From: Halomonas litopenaei
GTDB lineage: Bacteria; Pseudomonadota; Gammaproteobacteria; Pseudomonadales; Halomonadaceae
DNA length: 64,000 nucleotides
Direction of reading: 5' to 3'
NCBI RefSeq assembly: GCF_003045775.1
Contig: NZ_PXNS01000007.1
Coordinates: 178,603-242,602 of the forward strand
Shown: piece after piece, positions 9,457 through 19,481 of the stretch
Layout of the letters: each line of letters opens with the position of its first letter
How positions within the stretch are numbered: position 1 is the first letter of the stretch
Translations under genes and position numbers: made by a program
The notes under the pieces: model-generated
The model's database searches: none
What the model saw: only the letters and a program-made list of their open reading frames with translations
What the model was told of the DNA's origin: nothing

Positions 9457-11226
9457 ATGCCCCCGAACGCGCGCCACGGAAAGCTGACCTGCACTCTGGC
9501 CACCCTGTCACTGACGGCGTGGCTCGCCGGCTGTCAGAGCTTTTCCTACAGCCCAGGCAGCGCGTCACAGGCTGACCCCATGGCCGGTGCTCCACCGATC
9601 ACCCGTGGACTCGATGCCGACGGCCTGTCGACGCTGCTGATTGCCGAAATGGCCGGTCAGCGGGGCGACTATCGACGCGCCACCGAAGGCTACCTCAAGG
9701 CAGCCGAGCGCTATCACTCCGCTGCCCTGGTCGAACGCGCCACCCTGGCTTCACGCTTCACCGATGACACCGCCCTGATCGAACGCGCCGCGCGACGCTG
9801 GCAGGAGCTGGCGCCCGAGGCGCCGGTGGCCGCCCAGATCCTGGGCAACCTCGCCGGTGGTCGCGGCAACTGGGACGAAGCCCTGAAACAGCGGCTGATC
9901 GCCGCCGATGACGACACCGACATCACGCGCTTCGTCGATACCGCCCTGTCCAGCGGCGGCGATCCGGTGACGCTCGCCGGCACCCTCGAACAGGCGCTCG
10001 ACGAGCCCACACTCCCCGAGTCGAGGAAAGACGACCTGCGCCTGGCGCTGGCCCTGACCGACTCGGCCCAGGGGGATCATGAGGGCGCCCAGCGACGAAT
10101 TGCCGCACTGGGAAACAACAGTCGCGATAACCCCCAGCGGATTCTCGCCGAATCACGCATCGCCCTGGACGCCGGCAAGTACCACCAGGCCCGCCTGGCG
10201 GCCAAACGCGGCCTCAACCTCTCTCCCGGCGACCCCCGCTTTCTGTTGCTGATGGCGCGTGCCGACATTCGCCTGGGCAACCTGGTGTCGGCCGAGAGCA
10301 GCACCGACACCCTGCTCGAGACCCGTGGCGACAACCCCCTGTTGCGGGTCGGCCTGGCCCAGCTCTATCTGGAAGAAGGCCACCACGACCCGGCGCGCCG
10401 GCTGCTGCTGCCGCTGGTCGATGATCCCCAGGCACCCAGCGCCCTCTATCTATTGCTTGGCAGCATCGCCGAGCAGGAAGACGAGGTCGACAACGCCCTG
10501 CTCTACTATCGCCGGGTACCGCCGGGCCCTGACTTCCTGCTGTCGCGACAGCGCGCGGCCAGCATGCTGATCGAGGCCGACCGGCTGCTGGACGCCCGGG
10601 CCTTTCTACGGGTCGAGCGGCTGCGTCACGACGATGCCTATACCGGCCTGGTCATCACCGAAGTGCAACTGCTCGACCAGCAAGGTCTCGAGCCCGAGGC
10701 CGAGGCGCTGCTCAACCGCGAGCTGGCGCGCAGCCCCGAGGATGGCGACCTGCGCTACTTCCGCGCCATGCGTGCCTGGAGCGAAGGCGACCTGGACACC
10801 TCCGAACAGGATCTGCGCACCCTGGTCGAACAGCAGCCGGACAACGCCGTGGCGCTCAATGCCCTCGGCTACACCCTGGCCGATGCCGGCGATCCGGATG
10901 ACCTCGACGAGGCCAGGCGACTGATCCAGCGGGCCTACGAACTCTCGCCGGACAACCCCGCCATCCTCGACAGCCTGGGCTGGGTCGCCTACCGTGAGGG
11001 CAAACCGGAGGTTGCGCTACCCTGGATCGAGCGCGCCTGGCGCGAGATCGCCGACCAGGAGGTCGCCGCCCACCTGATCGAGGTGCTGTGGGACCTGGGC
11101 CAGAAGCAGCGCGCACGCGAGCTGTTGCAAGAAGCCCAGCAACGCTTCCCCGAGCGCCCGCTGATCGTCGATCTCCTCGATCGGCGCCCCGAAATCAGGC
11201 CTGAGCCAACGGCAACAGCGCCTTGA
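9457..11226 (+). CDS. TPR-repeat outer-membrane lipoprotein (PA4667 type)
   Basis: A 589-residue lipoprotein with a signal peptide ending in the lipobox LAGC (cysteine about residue 26), followed by many tetratricopeptide repeats along the rest of the protein. The last repeats are canonical (NPAILDSLGWVAYREGKPEVALPWIERAW). It is predicted to sit at the outer membrane as a protein-protein scaffold. The same gene lies between hemA and lolB in Pseudomonas. GGAGAAG lies upstream of the ATG. lolB starts 40 bases downstream. The specific role is not known. Confidence 0.85.
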   Translation: MPPNARHGKLTCTLATLSLTAWLAGCQSFSYSPGSASQADPMAGAPPITRGLDADGLSTLLIAEMAGQRGDYRRATEGYLKAAERYHSAALVERATLASRFTDDTALIERAARRWQELAPEAPVAAQILGNLAGGRGNWDEALKQRLIAADDDTDITRFVDTALSSGGDPVTLAGTLEQALDEPTLPESRKDDLRLALALTDSAQGDHEGAQRRIAALGNNSRDNPQRILAESRIALDAGKYHQARLAAKRGLNLSPGDPRFLLLMARADIRLGNLVSAESSTDTLLETRGDNPLLRVGLAQLYLEEGHHDPARRLLLPLVDDPQAPSALYLLLGSIAEQEDEVDNALLYYRRVPPGPDFLLSRQRAASMLIEADRLLDARAFLRVERLRHDDAYTGLVITEVQLLDQQGLEPEAEALLNRELARSPEDGDLRYFRAMRAWSEGDLDTSEQDLRTLVEQQPDNAVALNALGYTLADAGDPDDLDEARRLIQRAYELSPDNPAILDSLGWVAYREGKPEVALPWIERAWREIADQEVAAHLIEVLWDLGQKQRARELLQEAQQRFPERPLIVDLLDRRPEIRPEPTATAP

Positions 11227-11266
11227 CTGCCCCGACACCACGACCACTACCCGCAAGGACCCCGCG

Positions 11267-11881
11267 ATGATGTCTTGTTTTCGCCTGACCGCCGCCGCCC
11301 TGGGGCTCGGCCTGCTGGCCGGCTGTGCCACCTCCCAGAGCGTCACCGAGCCGCGCCAGGAGCGCCAGGCCGGTGACTGGGAAGCCCAGACCGAACAGGT
11401 GGAAGCCTTCACCTCCTGGAACCTGACCGGAAAGGTGGGCCTGCGCACTCCCCAGGAATCCACCAGCGCCAACCTCGACTGGCGCCAGACCCCCTACCAC
11501 TATCGCCTGCTGGTCACCGGCCCCATGGGCGCCGGCCGCAGTACCCTGGAAGGACGCGACGGTCGCGTCTCGCTGACCACCAGCGAGGGTCGCTTCGAGG
11601 CCGACAGCCCGGAAGCCCTGATGGAACAGCGCCTGGGCTGGTCGCTGCCGGTCTCGAGCCTCACCGACTGGGTCCGCGGCCTGCCCGCCGACGACAGTGA
11701 CTTCGAGATGACCGACGACGAACTCGGCTTCCCCGCTTCACTGGAACAGGACGGCTGGGAGATCGACTATCGCGGCTGGAAGGATGTGAACGGTACCTGG
11801 CTACCCAACCGGCTGGTGATGACCTATGACGACCTGCGCGCCACCCTGGTGGTAAACCAGTGGCAGCCACTGGAACAGTAG
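11267..11881 (+). CDS. lolB: Outer-membrane lipoprotein receptor LolB
   Basis: Accepts lipoproteins from LolA and inserts them into the outer membrane; it is itself a lipoprotein. The 204 residues start with a signal peptide ending in LLAGC and continue with the LolB fold (FTSWNLTGKVGLRTPQES, LDWRQTPYHYRLLVTGPMG, GWEIDYRGWKDVNG). Length and motifs match the family. It lies between the TPR lipoprotein and ispE, as in Pseudomonas. Confidence 0.93.
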   Translation: MMSCFRLTAAALGLGLLAGCATSQSVTEPRQERQAGDWEAQTEQVEAFTSWNLTGKVGLRTPQESTSANLDWRQTPYHYRLLVTGPMGAGRSTLEGRDGRVSLTTSEGRFEADSPEALMEQRLGWSLPVSSLTDWVRGLPADDSDFEMTDDELGFPASLEQDGWEIDYRGWKDVNGTWLPNRLVMTYDDLRATLVVNQWQPLEQ

Positions 11882-11888
11882 TCGCGCC

Positions 11889-11914
11889 GGCTCCCGCCCC
11901 GGATGGCGGGAGCC
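11889..11914 (+). terminator. Hairpin after lolB, weak intrinsic terminator
   Basis: A perfect 10-bp GC-rich stem (GGCTCCCGCC / GGCGGGAGCC) with a six-base loop starts eight bases after the lolB stop. It is followed by TGTCT rather than a T run, so termination may be partial. Confidence 0.55.
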
Positions 11915-12108
11915 TGTCTCCCGGGTAAAATGAAGCACCATCGCCCTCTGCCTCCTGTCGACGTGCTCCTTGCAGCAAGCTCCCTATAGAGAGAAGCAAC
12001 GAGAGCCATCATCGATCCCGGTCGCCGATGGCAGGCGCCGCCCCCAGTCACCGATCGCCATCACTTCGGTCAGCCGATCCCTGGACAGCACCCTTTATAG
12101 ACTCCCCC

Positions 12109-13002
12109 ATGCCCGACACCTCTTTCTCTTCCGATGCCAGCGCGCAGCAGACCCTGACGTTGCCGGCGCCGGCCAAGCTCAATCGCATGCTGCATATCGT
12201 CGGCCGTCGCGACGACGGCTACCACGAGCTGCAGACGCTGTTCCAGTTCCTCGACCACGGTGACGATATCCACCTGCGCCTGCGCCAGGACGGTGAGATA
12301 ACCCTGACAGACCGTCTCGAGGGCGTACCCCGCGAGGCCAACCTGCTATGGCGGGCCGCCGACCTGCTCAAGCGCGAGACCGGCTGCGCGCTCGGTGCCG
12401 ATCTAGGCGTAACCAAGCGCCTGCCCATGGGGGGTGGTCTGGGCGGTGGCAGCAGCGACGCCGCCAGCGTACTGGTCGGGCTGAATCATCTGTGGGGCCT
12501 GGGACTGACGACCCGGCGTCTGGCCGAACTGGGCCTGACGCTGGGCGCCGATGTGCCGGTATTCGTCCACGGCCAGGCCGCCTGGGCGGAAGGCGTCGGC
12601 GAGCGCCTTGTCGCGGTGGCACTCGACACCCCCTGGTTCGTGGTCGTGCACCCGGGTGTGGCGGTCTCCACCCCTGCCGTGTTCACTGCGCCGGAATTGA
12701 CACGGGACACCCCCGCCATTACCATGGCGCGCGCACTCAAGGGGGGAGCGTCAAGCTGGCGCAACGATTGCGAGGACACCGTCAGGCAAGCCTATGCTGA
12801 GGTGGCTCGTGCCCTGGACTGGCTCAACGCCCGGGCGCCGTCAATATTGACGGGTACCGGCGCGTGCGTTTTTGCCCGTCTGGAGTCGGAGGCCGAGGCC
12901 GTCCAGTTGCTGGACGATGTCCGATGCCAACAGCCGACCTGGCACGCCTTCAAGGCCCTGGGCCTGAATCGATCGCCTCTCCTCGACGCCCTGCCCGCGT
13001 GA
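12109..13002 (+). CDS. ispE: 4-diphosphocytidyl-2-C-methyl-D-erythritol kinase
   Basis: GHMP kinase of the MEP isoprenoid pathway that phosphorylates the 2-hydroxyl of CDP-methylerythritol. The 297 residues show LPAPAKLNRMLHIVGRRDDG at the N-terminus, the ATP-binding glycine-rich loop PMGGGLGGGSSDAA and the C-terminal MTGTG-like LTGTGACVFA. The start is ATG 12109 (MPDTSFSSD); the open frame upstream to 12028 is not conserved. The 200 bases before it probably hold its promoter. tRNA-Gln follows 14 bases after the stop. Confidence 0.94.
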   Translation: MPDTSFSSDASAQQTLTLPAPAKLNRMLHIVGRRDDGYHELQTLFQFLDHGDDIHLRLRQDGEITLTDRLEGVPREANLLWRAADLLKRETGCALGADLGVTKRLPMGGGLGGGSSDAASVLVGLNHLWGLGLTTRRLAELGLTLGADVPVFVHGQAAWAEGVGERLVAVALDTPWFVVVHPGVAVSTPAVFTAPELTRDTPAITMARALKGGASSWRNDCEDTVRQAYAEVARALDWLNARAPSILTGTGACVFARLESEAEAVQLLDDVRCQQPTWHAFKALGLNRSPLLDALPA

Positions 13003-13016
13003 GGCAGGACGTATGC

Positions 13017-13091
13017 TGGGGTATAGCCAAGCGGTAAGGCAGCGGTTTTTGGTATCGCCATGCGGAGGTTCGAATCCTCCTACCCCAGCCA
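13017..13091 (+). tRNA. tRNA-Gln (anticodon TTG)
   Basis: 75-base cloverleaf with CCA encoded. The acceptor stem TGGGGTA pairs with TACCCCA, the anticodon loop is TTTTGGT with anticodon TTG, and the T loop is GGTTCGAATCC. It sits between ispE and prs as in related gammaproteobacteria. Confidence 0.96.
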
Positions 13092-13163
13092 ACTTCCTTC
13101 TGAGTCCTGGACTCACTCCCCCAGGCTCACACTGAAGACCCAACACAGCAAAGGTGGCTGCGC

Positions 13164-14105
13164 GTGTCAAAATTGATGGTTTTCGCCGGGAATGCCAACC
13201 CCGAACTCGCCCGTAAGGTCGCCGAGAGCCTGGACAGCCGACTGGGTAATGCCACGGTCGGCCAGTTCAGCGATGGCGAGGTCGCGGTCGAGATCAACGA
13301 GAACGTGCGCGGCAAGGATGTCTTTATCCTGCAGTCCACCTGTGCACCGACCAACGACAACCTGATGGAACTGATCCTGATGGTTGACGCCCTGCGCCGG
13401 GCCTCGGCCACCCGTATCACTGCGGTGGTGCCCTACTTCGGCTACGCCCGCCAGGATCGCCGCGTGCGCTCCGCCCGGGTGCCGATCTCGGCCAAGATCG
13501 TGGCCGACATGATGGTCAAGGCCGGCGTCGACCGGGTCATGACCATGGACCTGCACGCCGACCAGATCCAGGGCTTCTTCGACGTGCCCGTGGACAACGT
13601 CTACGGCTCGCCGATCCTGCTCGACGACATCGAGCGTCAGAACTACGACGACCTGGTCGTGGTCTCCCCCGATGTCGGCGGCGTGGTCCGCGCCCGTGCC
13701 ATCGCCAAGCAGCTCAACGCTGACCTGGCGATCATCGACAAGCGTCGCCCCCAGGCCAACCAGGCCCAGGTGATGCACATCATCGGTGATATCCAGGACC
13801 GCACCTGTGTGGTGGTGGACGACATGATCGATACCGCCGGCACCCTGTGCAAGGCGGGCGAAGCGCTCAAGGAACACGGCGCCAAGCGCGTGGTCGCCTA
13901 CGCCACCCACCCGATCCTGTCGGGCCCTGCGGTGGACAACATCTCCGAGTCGGTGCTGGACGAAGTGGTGGTGGCCGACACCATCCCGCTGTCAGACACC
14001 GCGCGTCGCAGCGGACGTATCCGCCAGCTCAGCGTGGCCGGCCTGATCGCCGAAGCGATCCGCCGCGTCAGCAACGAGGAATCCGTCAGCGCGATGTTCC
14101 ACTAA
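13164..14105 (+). CDS. prs: Ribose-phosphate pyrophosphokinase
   Basis: Makes PRPP from ribose-5-phosphate and ATP for nucleotide, histidine and tryptophan synthesis. The 313 residues are highly conserved: [10 protein letters not shown] at the N-terminus, [22 protein letters not shown], and the PRPP loop [12 protein letters not shown]. The start is GTG at 13164, preceded by AAAGGTGG at proper spacing; the ATG four codons later would drop conserved residues. Confidence 0.96.
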   Translation: MSKLMVFAGNANPELARKVAESLDSRLGNATVGQFSDGEVAVEINENVRGKDVFILQSTCAPTNDNLMELILMVDALRRASATRITAVVPYFGYARQDRRVRSARVPISAKIVADMMVKAGVDRVMTMDLHADQIQGFFDVPVDNVYGSPILLDDIERQNYDDLVVVSPDVGGVVRARAIAKQLNADLAIIDKRRPQANQAQVMHIIGDIQDRTCVVVDDMIDTAGTLCKAGEALKEHGAKRVVAYATHPILSGPAVDNISESVLDEVVVADTIPLSDTARRSGRIRQLSVAGLIAEAIRRVSNEESVSAMFH

Positions 14106-14151
14106 GCGACATATCGCGCGGGAAACGCGCCCCGACAACCGGGGCATCTGG

Positions 14152-14186
14152 AACCACCGAGGTCTGGTCGCGGGCTCGGTGGCTTC
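14152..14186 (+). promoter_or_regulatory. Hairpin in the rplY leader
   Basis: CCACCGAG and CTCGGTGG can pair across a 13-base loop about 30 bases before the rplY start, followed by CTTCCTTACTTT. It could end prs transcription or control rplY; neither is shown. Confidence 0.35.
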
Positions 14187-14211
14187 CTTACTTTAGCCAA
14201 GAGGCAATTTC

Positions 14212-14913
14212 ATGTCTGACTACAAACTTACCGCCAATGTTCGTAACGACCTGGGGAAAGGTGCGAGCCGCCGCCTGCGTCGTGCGAACCAGCAAGTCCC
14301 CGCCATCATCTACGGTGGTGAAAAGACGCCGCAGCCGATCGCCGTCGACAAGACTGCGTTCTACAAGGCGCTGGAAGACGAAGCCTTCTTCTCTTCCGTC
14401 ATCAACCTTGAGGTTGACGGCAAGTCCCAGCAGGTCGTGGTGCGTGACCTTCAGCGCCACCCGTACAAGCCGCTGGTGACCCACGCCGACTTCCTGCGCG
14501 TCGATGCGACTCACGAGATCACCATGCGCGTTCCGCTGCACGTGGTCGGTCAGGACGAGTCCAAGGCCATCAAGGAGCAGGACGGTGAACTGCACCAGCT
14601 GGCCAACGAAGTCGAGATCAGCTGCCTGCCGAAGGACCTGCCCGACTACCTCGAGGTCAACATCGCTGACCTCGAGATCGGCAGCACCCTGCACCTGTCC
14701 GACCTCAAGGTTCCGGCTGGCGTGACCCTCGTCGAGCTGAGCCACGGTGAAGAGCACGACCAGGCCATCGTCAACGTGACCAAGGCCAAGGTCATGCAGT
14801 CCGAGGAAGAAATCGCCGAGGAAGAAGCCGCCGCCGCCGAGGCCAGCGAAGAAGCTGCCGAGGAAGCGAAGGACGAAGCCAAGGACGAAGACGAAGAAGG
14901 CGACAAGGAGTAA
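14212..14913 (+). CDS. rplY: 50S ribosomal protein L25/general stress protein Ctc
   Basis: 5S rRNA-binding ribosomal protein of the long CTC/TL5 type, 233 residues. An N-terminal L25 beta-barrel (residues about 5-95, [10 protein letters not shown]...IIYGG) is followed by the C-terminal CTC domain. The last 35 residues are a highly acidic, alanine-rich tail ([21 protein letters not shown]), longer than in non-halophiles as far as I recall. AGAGGCAATTTC precedes the ATG. A clear terminator follows. Confidence 0.95.
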   Translation: MSDYKLTANVRNDLGKGASRRLRRANQQVPAIIYGGEKTPQPIAVDKTAFYKALEDEAFFSSVINLEVDGKSQQVVVRDLQRHPYKPLVTHADFLRVDATHEITMRVPLHVVGQDESKAIKEQDGELHQLANEVEISCLPKDLPDYLEVNIADLEIGSTLHLSDLKVPAGVTLVELSHGEEHDQAIVNVTKAKVMQSEEEIAEEEAAAAEASEEAAEEAKDEAKDEDEEGDKE

Positions 14914-14933
14914 TCCTTTTCTGCCGGATTCAG

Positions 14934-14955
14934 GGGCCACTGCGGTGGCCCTTTT
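14934..14955 (+). terminator. Intrinsic terminator after rplY
   Basis: Stem GGGCCAC / GTGGCCC with a TGCG loop, followed directly by TTTT, 20 bases after the rplY stop. Confidence 0.85.
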
Positions 14956-15039
14956 CGTTTCCGAGGGCTTTGCCCATGGCCTCGTCGCCAAGGCCCTGAG
15001 CAAAGCGCTTGCCCCGCACCGCTGACCGGAGAGACCACC

Positions 15040-15624
15040 ATGACAAGGATCAAGGCGCTGATCGGCCTTGCCAACCCTGGCACCCAGTACGAGGCGACGC
15101 GTCACAACGCCGGCGCCTGGCTGGTGGAGGAAGTCGCGCGTCAGTCCAGCGCCGAGCTGCGCCCGGAGAAGAAGTTTCTCGGCCTCTACGCCAAGGCCTT
15201 TGTCGAAGGCAGCGACCTGCACCTGCTGGTGCCGACCACCTACATGAACCGCTCCGGTGCCTCGGTGGCGGCGCTGGCCAACTTCTTCAAGCTGGCCCCC
15301 GACGAGATGCTCATCGCCCACGACGAGCTCGACCTGCCCCCCGGCAGCGCGCGCTACAAGCAGGGCGGCGGCCACGGCGGCCATAATGGCCTGCGCGACA
15401 TCATCAGCGCCCTGGGTAACGACAAGTCCTTCCATCGTGCGCGCATCGGCATCGGTCATCCCGGCAGCGCCAAGCTGGTCACCAACTACGTGCTGGGCCG
15501 TCCCGGCAAGACCGAGCGCGAGGCCATCGACGGCGCCCTGATCGAGTGCCTGGCGACATTGCCCCAGGCGCTATCCGGCGACTGGGCCAAGGCCATGAAC
15601 CGCCTGCACAGTCACTCTGCCTGA
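15040..15624 (+). CDS. pth: Peptidyl-tRNA hydrolase
   Basis: Recycles peptidyl-tRNA that drops off the ribosome. The 194 residues contain the catalytic [17 protein letters not shown] (Asn12, His22), TYMNRSG and the DELDLPPG aspartate region, plus [12 protein letters not shown]. The ATG at 15040 follows GGAGAGACCACC. The adjacent ychF is the standard neighbour. Confidence 0.95.
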   Translation: MTRIKALIGLANPGTQYEATRHNAGAWLVEEVARQSSAELRPEKKFLGLYAKAFVEGSDLHLLVPTTYMNRSGASVAALANFFKLAPDEMLIAHDELDLPPGSARYKQGGGHGGHNGLRDIISALGNDKSFHRARIGIGHPGSAKLVTNYVLGRPGKTEREAIDGALIECLATLPQALSGDWAKAMNRLHSHSA

Positions 15625-15740
15625 CCCGGCGGGCGCCAACCGGGACAGCAGGTGGTTGCACCGCCCGGGCTGTCCCCGCCTGGCCCGACGTCATACACTG
15701 TGCGCCGACTTCTTTCACTTCACGCCTTCAGGAACCACCC

Positions 15741-16832
15741 ATGGGATTCAACTGCGGCATCGTTGGTCTGCCCAACGTCGGCAAGTCCACCCTCTTCAAC
15801 GCCCTGACCAAGTCCGGCATCGATGCAGAGAACTTCCCGTTCTGCACCATCGAGCCCAATGTCGGCATCGTCCCCATGCCGGACCCGCGCCTCGACAAGC
15901 TCGCCGAGATCGTCAAGCCGGAGAAGGTGGTGCCCACCACCATGGAATTCGTCGATATCGCCGGCCTGGTCGCCGGTGCCTCCAAGGGTGAAGGTCTCGG
16001 CAACCAGTTCCTCGCCAATATCCGCGAGACCCAGGCCATCGCCCACGTGGTGCGCTGCTTCGACAACGACAACGTCATCCACGTGGCCAACCAGGTCGAC
16101 CCGGCGGCGGATATCGAGACCATCAACCTGGAGCTGGCCCTGGCCGATCTCGACACCGTGGAGAAGGCCATCCAGCGCCTGGTTCGCGTGGTCAAGGGCG
16201 GCGACAAGGACGCCATTGCCACCAAGGCGGTGCTCGACAAGATCCAGCCGCACCTGGCCGAAGGCCAGCCGCTGCGCAGCTTCGATCTGAGCGATGACGA
16301 GAAGAAGCAGATCAAGAGCTTCGGTTTCCTGACCCTGAAGCCGACCATGTACATCGCCAACGTCAACGAGGACGGCTTCGACAACAACCCCTACCTCGAC
16401 GTGGTCAAGGGCATCGCCGAGGCCGAGGGCGCCGTGGTGGTTCCCGTGTGCAACCAGCTGGAAGCCGAGATCGCCGAACTCGATGACGAGGAACGCGAGA
16501 TGTTCCTGGCCGAGATGGGCATGGAAGAGCCCGGCCTCGACCGGGTGATCCGCGCCGGCTACGCCCTGCTGGGTCTGCAGACCTACTTCACCGCAGGGGT
16601 CAAGGAAGTGCGTGCCTGGACCGTCAAGGTCGGCGCCACCGCCCCGGAAGGCGCCGGCGTCATCCACACCGACTTCCAGAAAGGCTTCATCCGCGCCGAA
16701 GTGGTGGCCTATGACGACTTCGTCAGCCTGAACGGCGAGCAGGGCGCCAAGGACGCCGGCAAGTGGCGCCTGGAAGGCAAGGACTACGTGCTCAAGGACG
16801 GCGACGTGGTGCACTTCCGCTTCAACGTCTGA
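15741..16832 (+). CDS. ychF: Redox-regulated ATPase YchF (OLA1 family)
   Basis: Obg-like P-loop protein that binds ATP rather than GTP and associates with ribosomes. The 363 residues equal the E. coli length. They show G1 GLPNVGKST (9-17), G3 DIAGLV, a coiled coil (about 130-200) and a C-terminal TGS domain ([13 protein letters not shown]). The start is ATG 15741 ([12 protein letters not shown]); the longer open frame from 15546 covers the pth gap and is not conserved. Confidence 0.95.
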   Translation: MGFNCGIVGLPNVGKSTLFNALTKSGIDAENFPFCTIEPNVGIVPMPDPRLDKLAEIVKPEKVVPTTMEFVDIAGLVAGASKGEGLGNQFLANIRETQAIAHVVRCFDNDNVIHVANQVDPAADIETINLELALADLDTVEKAIQRLVRVVKGGDKDAIATKAVLDKIQPHLAEGQPLRSFDLSDDEKKQIKSFGFLTLKPTMYIANVNEDGFDNNPYLDVVKGIAEAEGAVVVPVCNQLEAEIAELDDEEREMFLAEMGMEEPGLDRVIRAGYALLGLQTYFTAGVKEVRAWTVKVGATAPEGAGVIHTDFQKGFIRAEVVAYDDFVSLNGEQGAKDAGKWRLEGKDYVLKDGDVVHFRFNV

Positions 16833-16873
16833 CGCTCACCGCAGCGCCCGACGTAACATCACGTTTCCTGTGT

Positions 16874-16899
16874 CAACACCGAGGCATGCCTCGGTGTTG
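16874..16899. terminator. Perfect 26-bp palindrome, terminator-like hairpin after ychF
   Basis: A perfect inverted repeat centred on GCATGC, 41 bases after the ychF stop. It is followed by TCGTTT, only a weak T tract. The most likely role is ending ychF transcription. Confidence 0.65.
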
Positions 16900-16982
16900 T
16901 CGTTTACATGCCAGTCACATGCAGCAACTCTATCGCAAAGAGGTTATATTCGAGAGATGTCATCAAGCGCAGGAACAAGAGC

Positions 16983-17699
16983 GTGACACTCTCGAACGAT
17001 TCTCCACCACTCAAGGCAACGGCGCCTGAGCTATGGATAGCGGATGGGCCCGTCATCAGAGGCAAGCTGCTGCCCTATCCGACACGCATGGTGGTGGTAC
17101 GCCTGAGCGGCGACCGGCTGTGGGTCCACAGCCCCGTTCCGCTGACCGAGCCACTGCGTGACGCCCTCGACGAGTTGGGCCAGGTACACTTCCTGATCGC
17201 TCCCAACCATTGTCACCACCTGTTCATGCGCGAATGGCAGATGGCCTACCCGATGGCTCGCAGTTTCGGCACCCGGTCAGTCATCGCCAAGCGCGGCGAC
17301 CTGGTGTTCGAAAGCACCCTGGATGGCACTCCCAACCGCTTCTGGGGTGACGATATCGACCAGTGCCTGTTCACCGGCTCATCGCGCATGCAGGAAGCGG
17401 TGTTCCTGCATCGTTCCAGCCGCAGCCTGATCGTGGCCGATCTTATCGGCAATCTACCCCCTGCTTCCCTGACGCCCTTGCAGCGTCGACTGGCCAGGCT
17501 CTCGGGCATCCTGGCGCCGGATGGCAGGATGCCACTGGAGTGGCGACTGAGCTTCCTCGGCCGACGCTACCTGGCAAGCGAACATCTGCGCACCCTGCTC
17601 TCCTGGCGGCCCGCTCGAATCATCATGGCCCACGGCGAGATCATCGAGCATGACGCCAGCGACTTTCTCGCCCGCGCTTTTCGCTGGTTGAAGGAGTAA
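16983..17699 (+). CDS. DUF4336 domain protein
   Basis: A 238-residue protein covering the DUF4336 family: an opening LWIADGPVI segment, RMVVVRLSGDRLWVHSP, and the histidine-rich FLIAPNHCHHLFMREW, which resembles a metallo-beta-lactamase-like fold with altered metal residues. Function unknown. I prefer the GTG start at 16983 (AGGA 12 bases upstream); an ATG at 16908 in the same frame would add 25 basic residues. A TATATT box at about 16946 may be its -10 element. It stands alone between ychF and the flavoprotein gene. Confidence 0.7.
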   Translation: MTLSNDSPPLKATAPELWIADGPVIRGKLLPYPTRMVVVRLSGDRLWVHSPVPLTEPLRDALDELGQVHFLIAPNHCHHLFMREWQMAYPMARSFGTRSVIAKRGDLVFESTLDGTPNRFWGDDIDQCLFTGSSRMQEAVFLHRSSRSLIVADLIGNLPPASLTPLQRRLARLSGILAPDGRMPLEWRLSFLGRRYLASEHLRTLLSWRPARIIMAHGEIIEHDASDFLARAFRWLKE

Positions 17700-17783
17700 G
17701 GGCCAAGCATGGCGCTGTTTGCATACAGTGCATAATGTTTGTATAACATTGAGGCAGGTTCTGAACGCAAAGGATCTGCGCTC

Positions 17784-19481
17784 ATGCTTGGTTCACCTCG
17801 GCTACTGCTGATCGGTTATCTGTTGGCAGTTGGCCTGCTCGGCATTTTTTGGTTACCGACATCCCCGCAACAGCTCTGGTGGTGGCTACCGCTGGCAGCG
17901 CTGGGGGTGGTCGGCGTGCTGGACCTGCGCTCCAGCCACAACGTGCTGCGCAACTACCCCATCGTCGGCCATCTGCGCTACATGATGGAATTTCTGCGTC
18001 CGGAACTGCGCCAGTACTTCTTCGAATCGGAGACCAGCGGCCGGCCGTTCAATCGCGAACAGCGCCAGATCATCGGCGCCCGGGCCGAGGGACGCAGCGA
18101 CACCGCCCCCTTCGGCACCCGCCAGGACGTGCTGCGCCAAGGGCGTCGCCAGATTGCCCACGCCATGATCCCCACTCGCGTCGACCCGCAGCAAGCCTGG
18201 GTGACGATCGGTGGCCCCCAGTGCCACCGCCCCTACCGCTCTTCACGGCTCAACATTTCGGCCATGAGCTTTGGCGCCCTGTCCGGACGGGCCATCACCG
18301 CCCTCAACCTGGGGGCCAGGCGCGGCGGCTTTGCCCAGGACACCGGCGAGGGTGCCATCAGTCCTTATCACCAACGGCACGGCGGTGACCTGATCTGGCA
18401 GATCGCCAGCGGCTACTTTGGCTGCCGCGACCAGGCCGGGCGCTTCAACCCGGAAGCGTTCAGCGCCAAGGCCCGCGAGGATCAGGTCAAGATGATCGAG
18501 ATCAAGCTGTCCCAGGGCGCCAAGCCGGGACACGGCGGCATGCTCCCCGGCTCCAAGGTCGACCAGGAGATCGCCAAGACACGCCAGGTCCCGGTGGGGG
18601 AAGACTGCTATTCACCGGCGGCCCATCCGGAATTTTCCACCCCGCTGGAACTGATGCAGTTCATCCAGCGCCTGCGCGATCTTAGCGGCGGCAAGCCGGT
18701 GGGCATCAAGCTGTGCCTCGGCCACACCCGGGACATGCTTGCGATGTGCAAGGCCATGCTAGCAAGCGGCATCCAGCCGGACTTCATCACCGTGGACGGC
18801 GCCGAGGGCGGCACCGGCGCGGGACCGGCGGAGTACGCCGACCATGTGGGCCGCTATATCGATGAGGCGCTGCCGATCGTCGACGCCTGCCTCAAGGGGA
18901 TCGGCAAGCGCGACGAAATCAGCGTGATCGCCAGCGGCAAGGTGGCACTTGCCATCGACATGGTCGAGAAGTTCGCGCTGGGCGCCGACGTCTGCAACGC
19001 CGCACGCCCGTTCATGTTTACCTTGGGTTGCATCCAGGCCCAGCGTTGCCACACCAACACCTGCCCCACCGGAGTGGCGACCCAGGATCCGGCCCGCAGT
19101 CGCTCCATCGATGTCGACAGCAAGGCCGACAACGTCCAGCGCTTCCATCGGGCCACCCTGGACGCCTGCCTCGACATGATCGGCACCATGGGCCTGGCAG
19201 GCCCAGGCGACTTGCGCCCTGAGCACCTGCTCGAGGGACCGGCCACCGCCACCCGGGTATGGCAAGGCGACAGCCTGGAGGTCGGCGCCTTGCTCGACCA
19301 CCAGAAAGCGCAACAACTCCCCGCCTGCTGGCGAGACGACTGGCATGAAGCCAGTCCCCACCACTTCTTGCGTGGACCGGGAGGCTCGCACCAGGAAAGC
19401 CATCACAGGACGGCCCCCGCCCCCCATCGAGACGGCGGCGAAGGAGACCGCCATCATCCGCCAAAGGAGGTGCAACGATGA
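17784..19481 (+). CDS. Membrane-anchored FMN-binding glutamate-synthase-like protein
   Basis: 565-residue homologue of the FMN/Fe-S synthase domain of glutamate synthase (GltB) without the glutaminase domain. It begins with two membrane helices (about 6-25 and 33-52). The synthase barrel contains ISAMSFGALSG, AKPGHGGMLPG, FITVDGAEGGTGAGP and the 3Fe-4S cysteine pattern C-x5-C-x4-C (CIQAQRCHTNTCPTG, from about residue 416). The last 60 residues are low-complexity (His, Pro, Arg) and end overlapping the EctC-like start as ATGA. AAAGGA lies nine bases before the ATG. The electron donor and real substrate are unknown; co-transcription with the EctC-like gene is likely. Confidence 0.8.
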   Translation: MLGSPRLLLIGYLLAVGLLGIFWLPTSPQQLWWWLPLAALGVVGVLDLRSSHNVLRNYPIVGHLRYMMEFLRPELRQYFFESETSGRPFNREQRQIIGARAEGRSDTAPFGTRQDVLRQGRRQIAHAMIPTRVDPQQAWVTIGGPQCHRPYRSSRLNISAMSFGALSGRAITALNLGARRGGFAQDTGEGAISPYHQRHGGDLIWQIASGYFGCRDQAGRFNPEAFSAKAREDQVKMIEIKLSQGAKPGHGGMLPGSKVDQEIAKTRQVPVGEDCYSPAAHPEFSTPLELMQFIQRLRDLSGGKPVGIKLCLGHTRDMLAMCKAMLASGIQPDFITVDGAEGGTGAGPAEYADHVGRYIDEALPIVDACLKGIGKRDEISVIASGKVALAIDMVEKFALGADVCNAARPFMFTLGCIQAQRCHTNTCPTGVATQDPARSRSIDVDSKADNVQRFHRATLDACLDMIGTMGLAGPGDLRPEHLLEGPATATRVWQGDSLEVGALLDHQKAQQLPACWRDDWHEASPHHFLRGPGGSHQESHHRTAPAPHRDGGEGDRHHPPKEVQR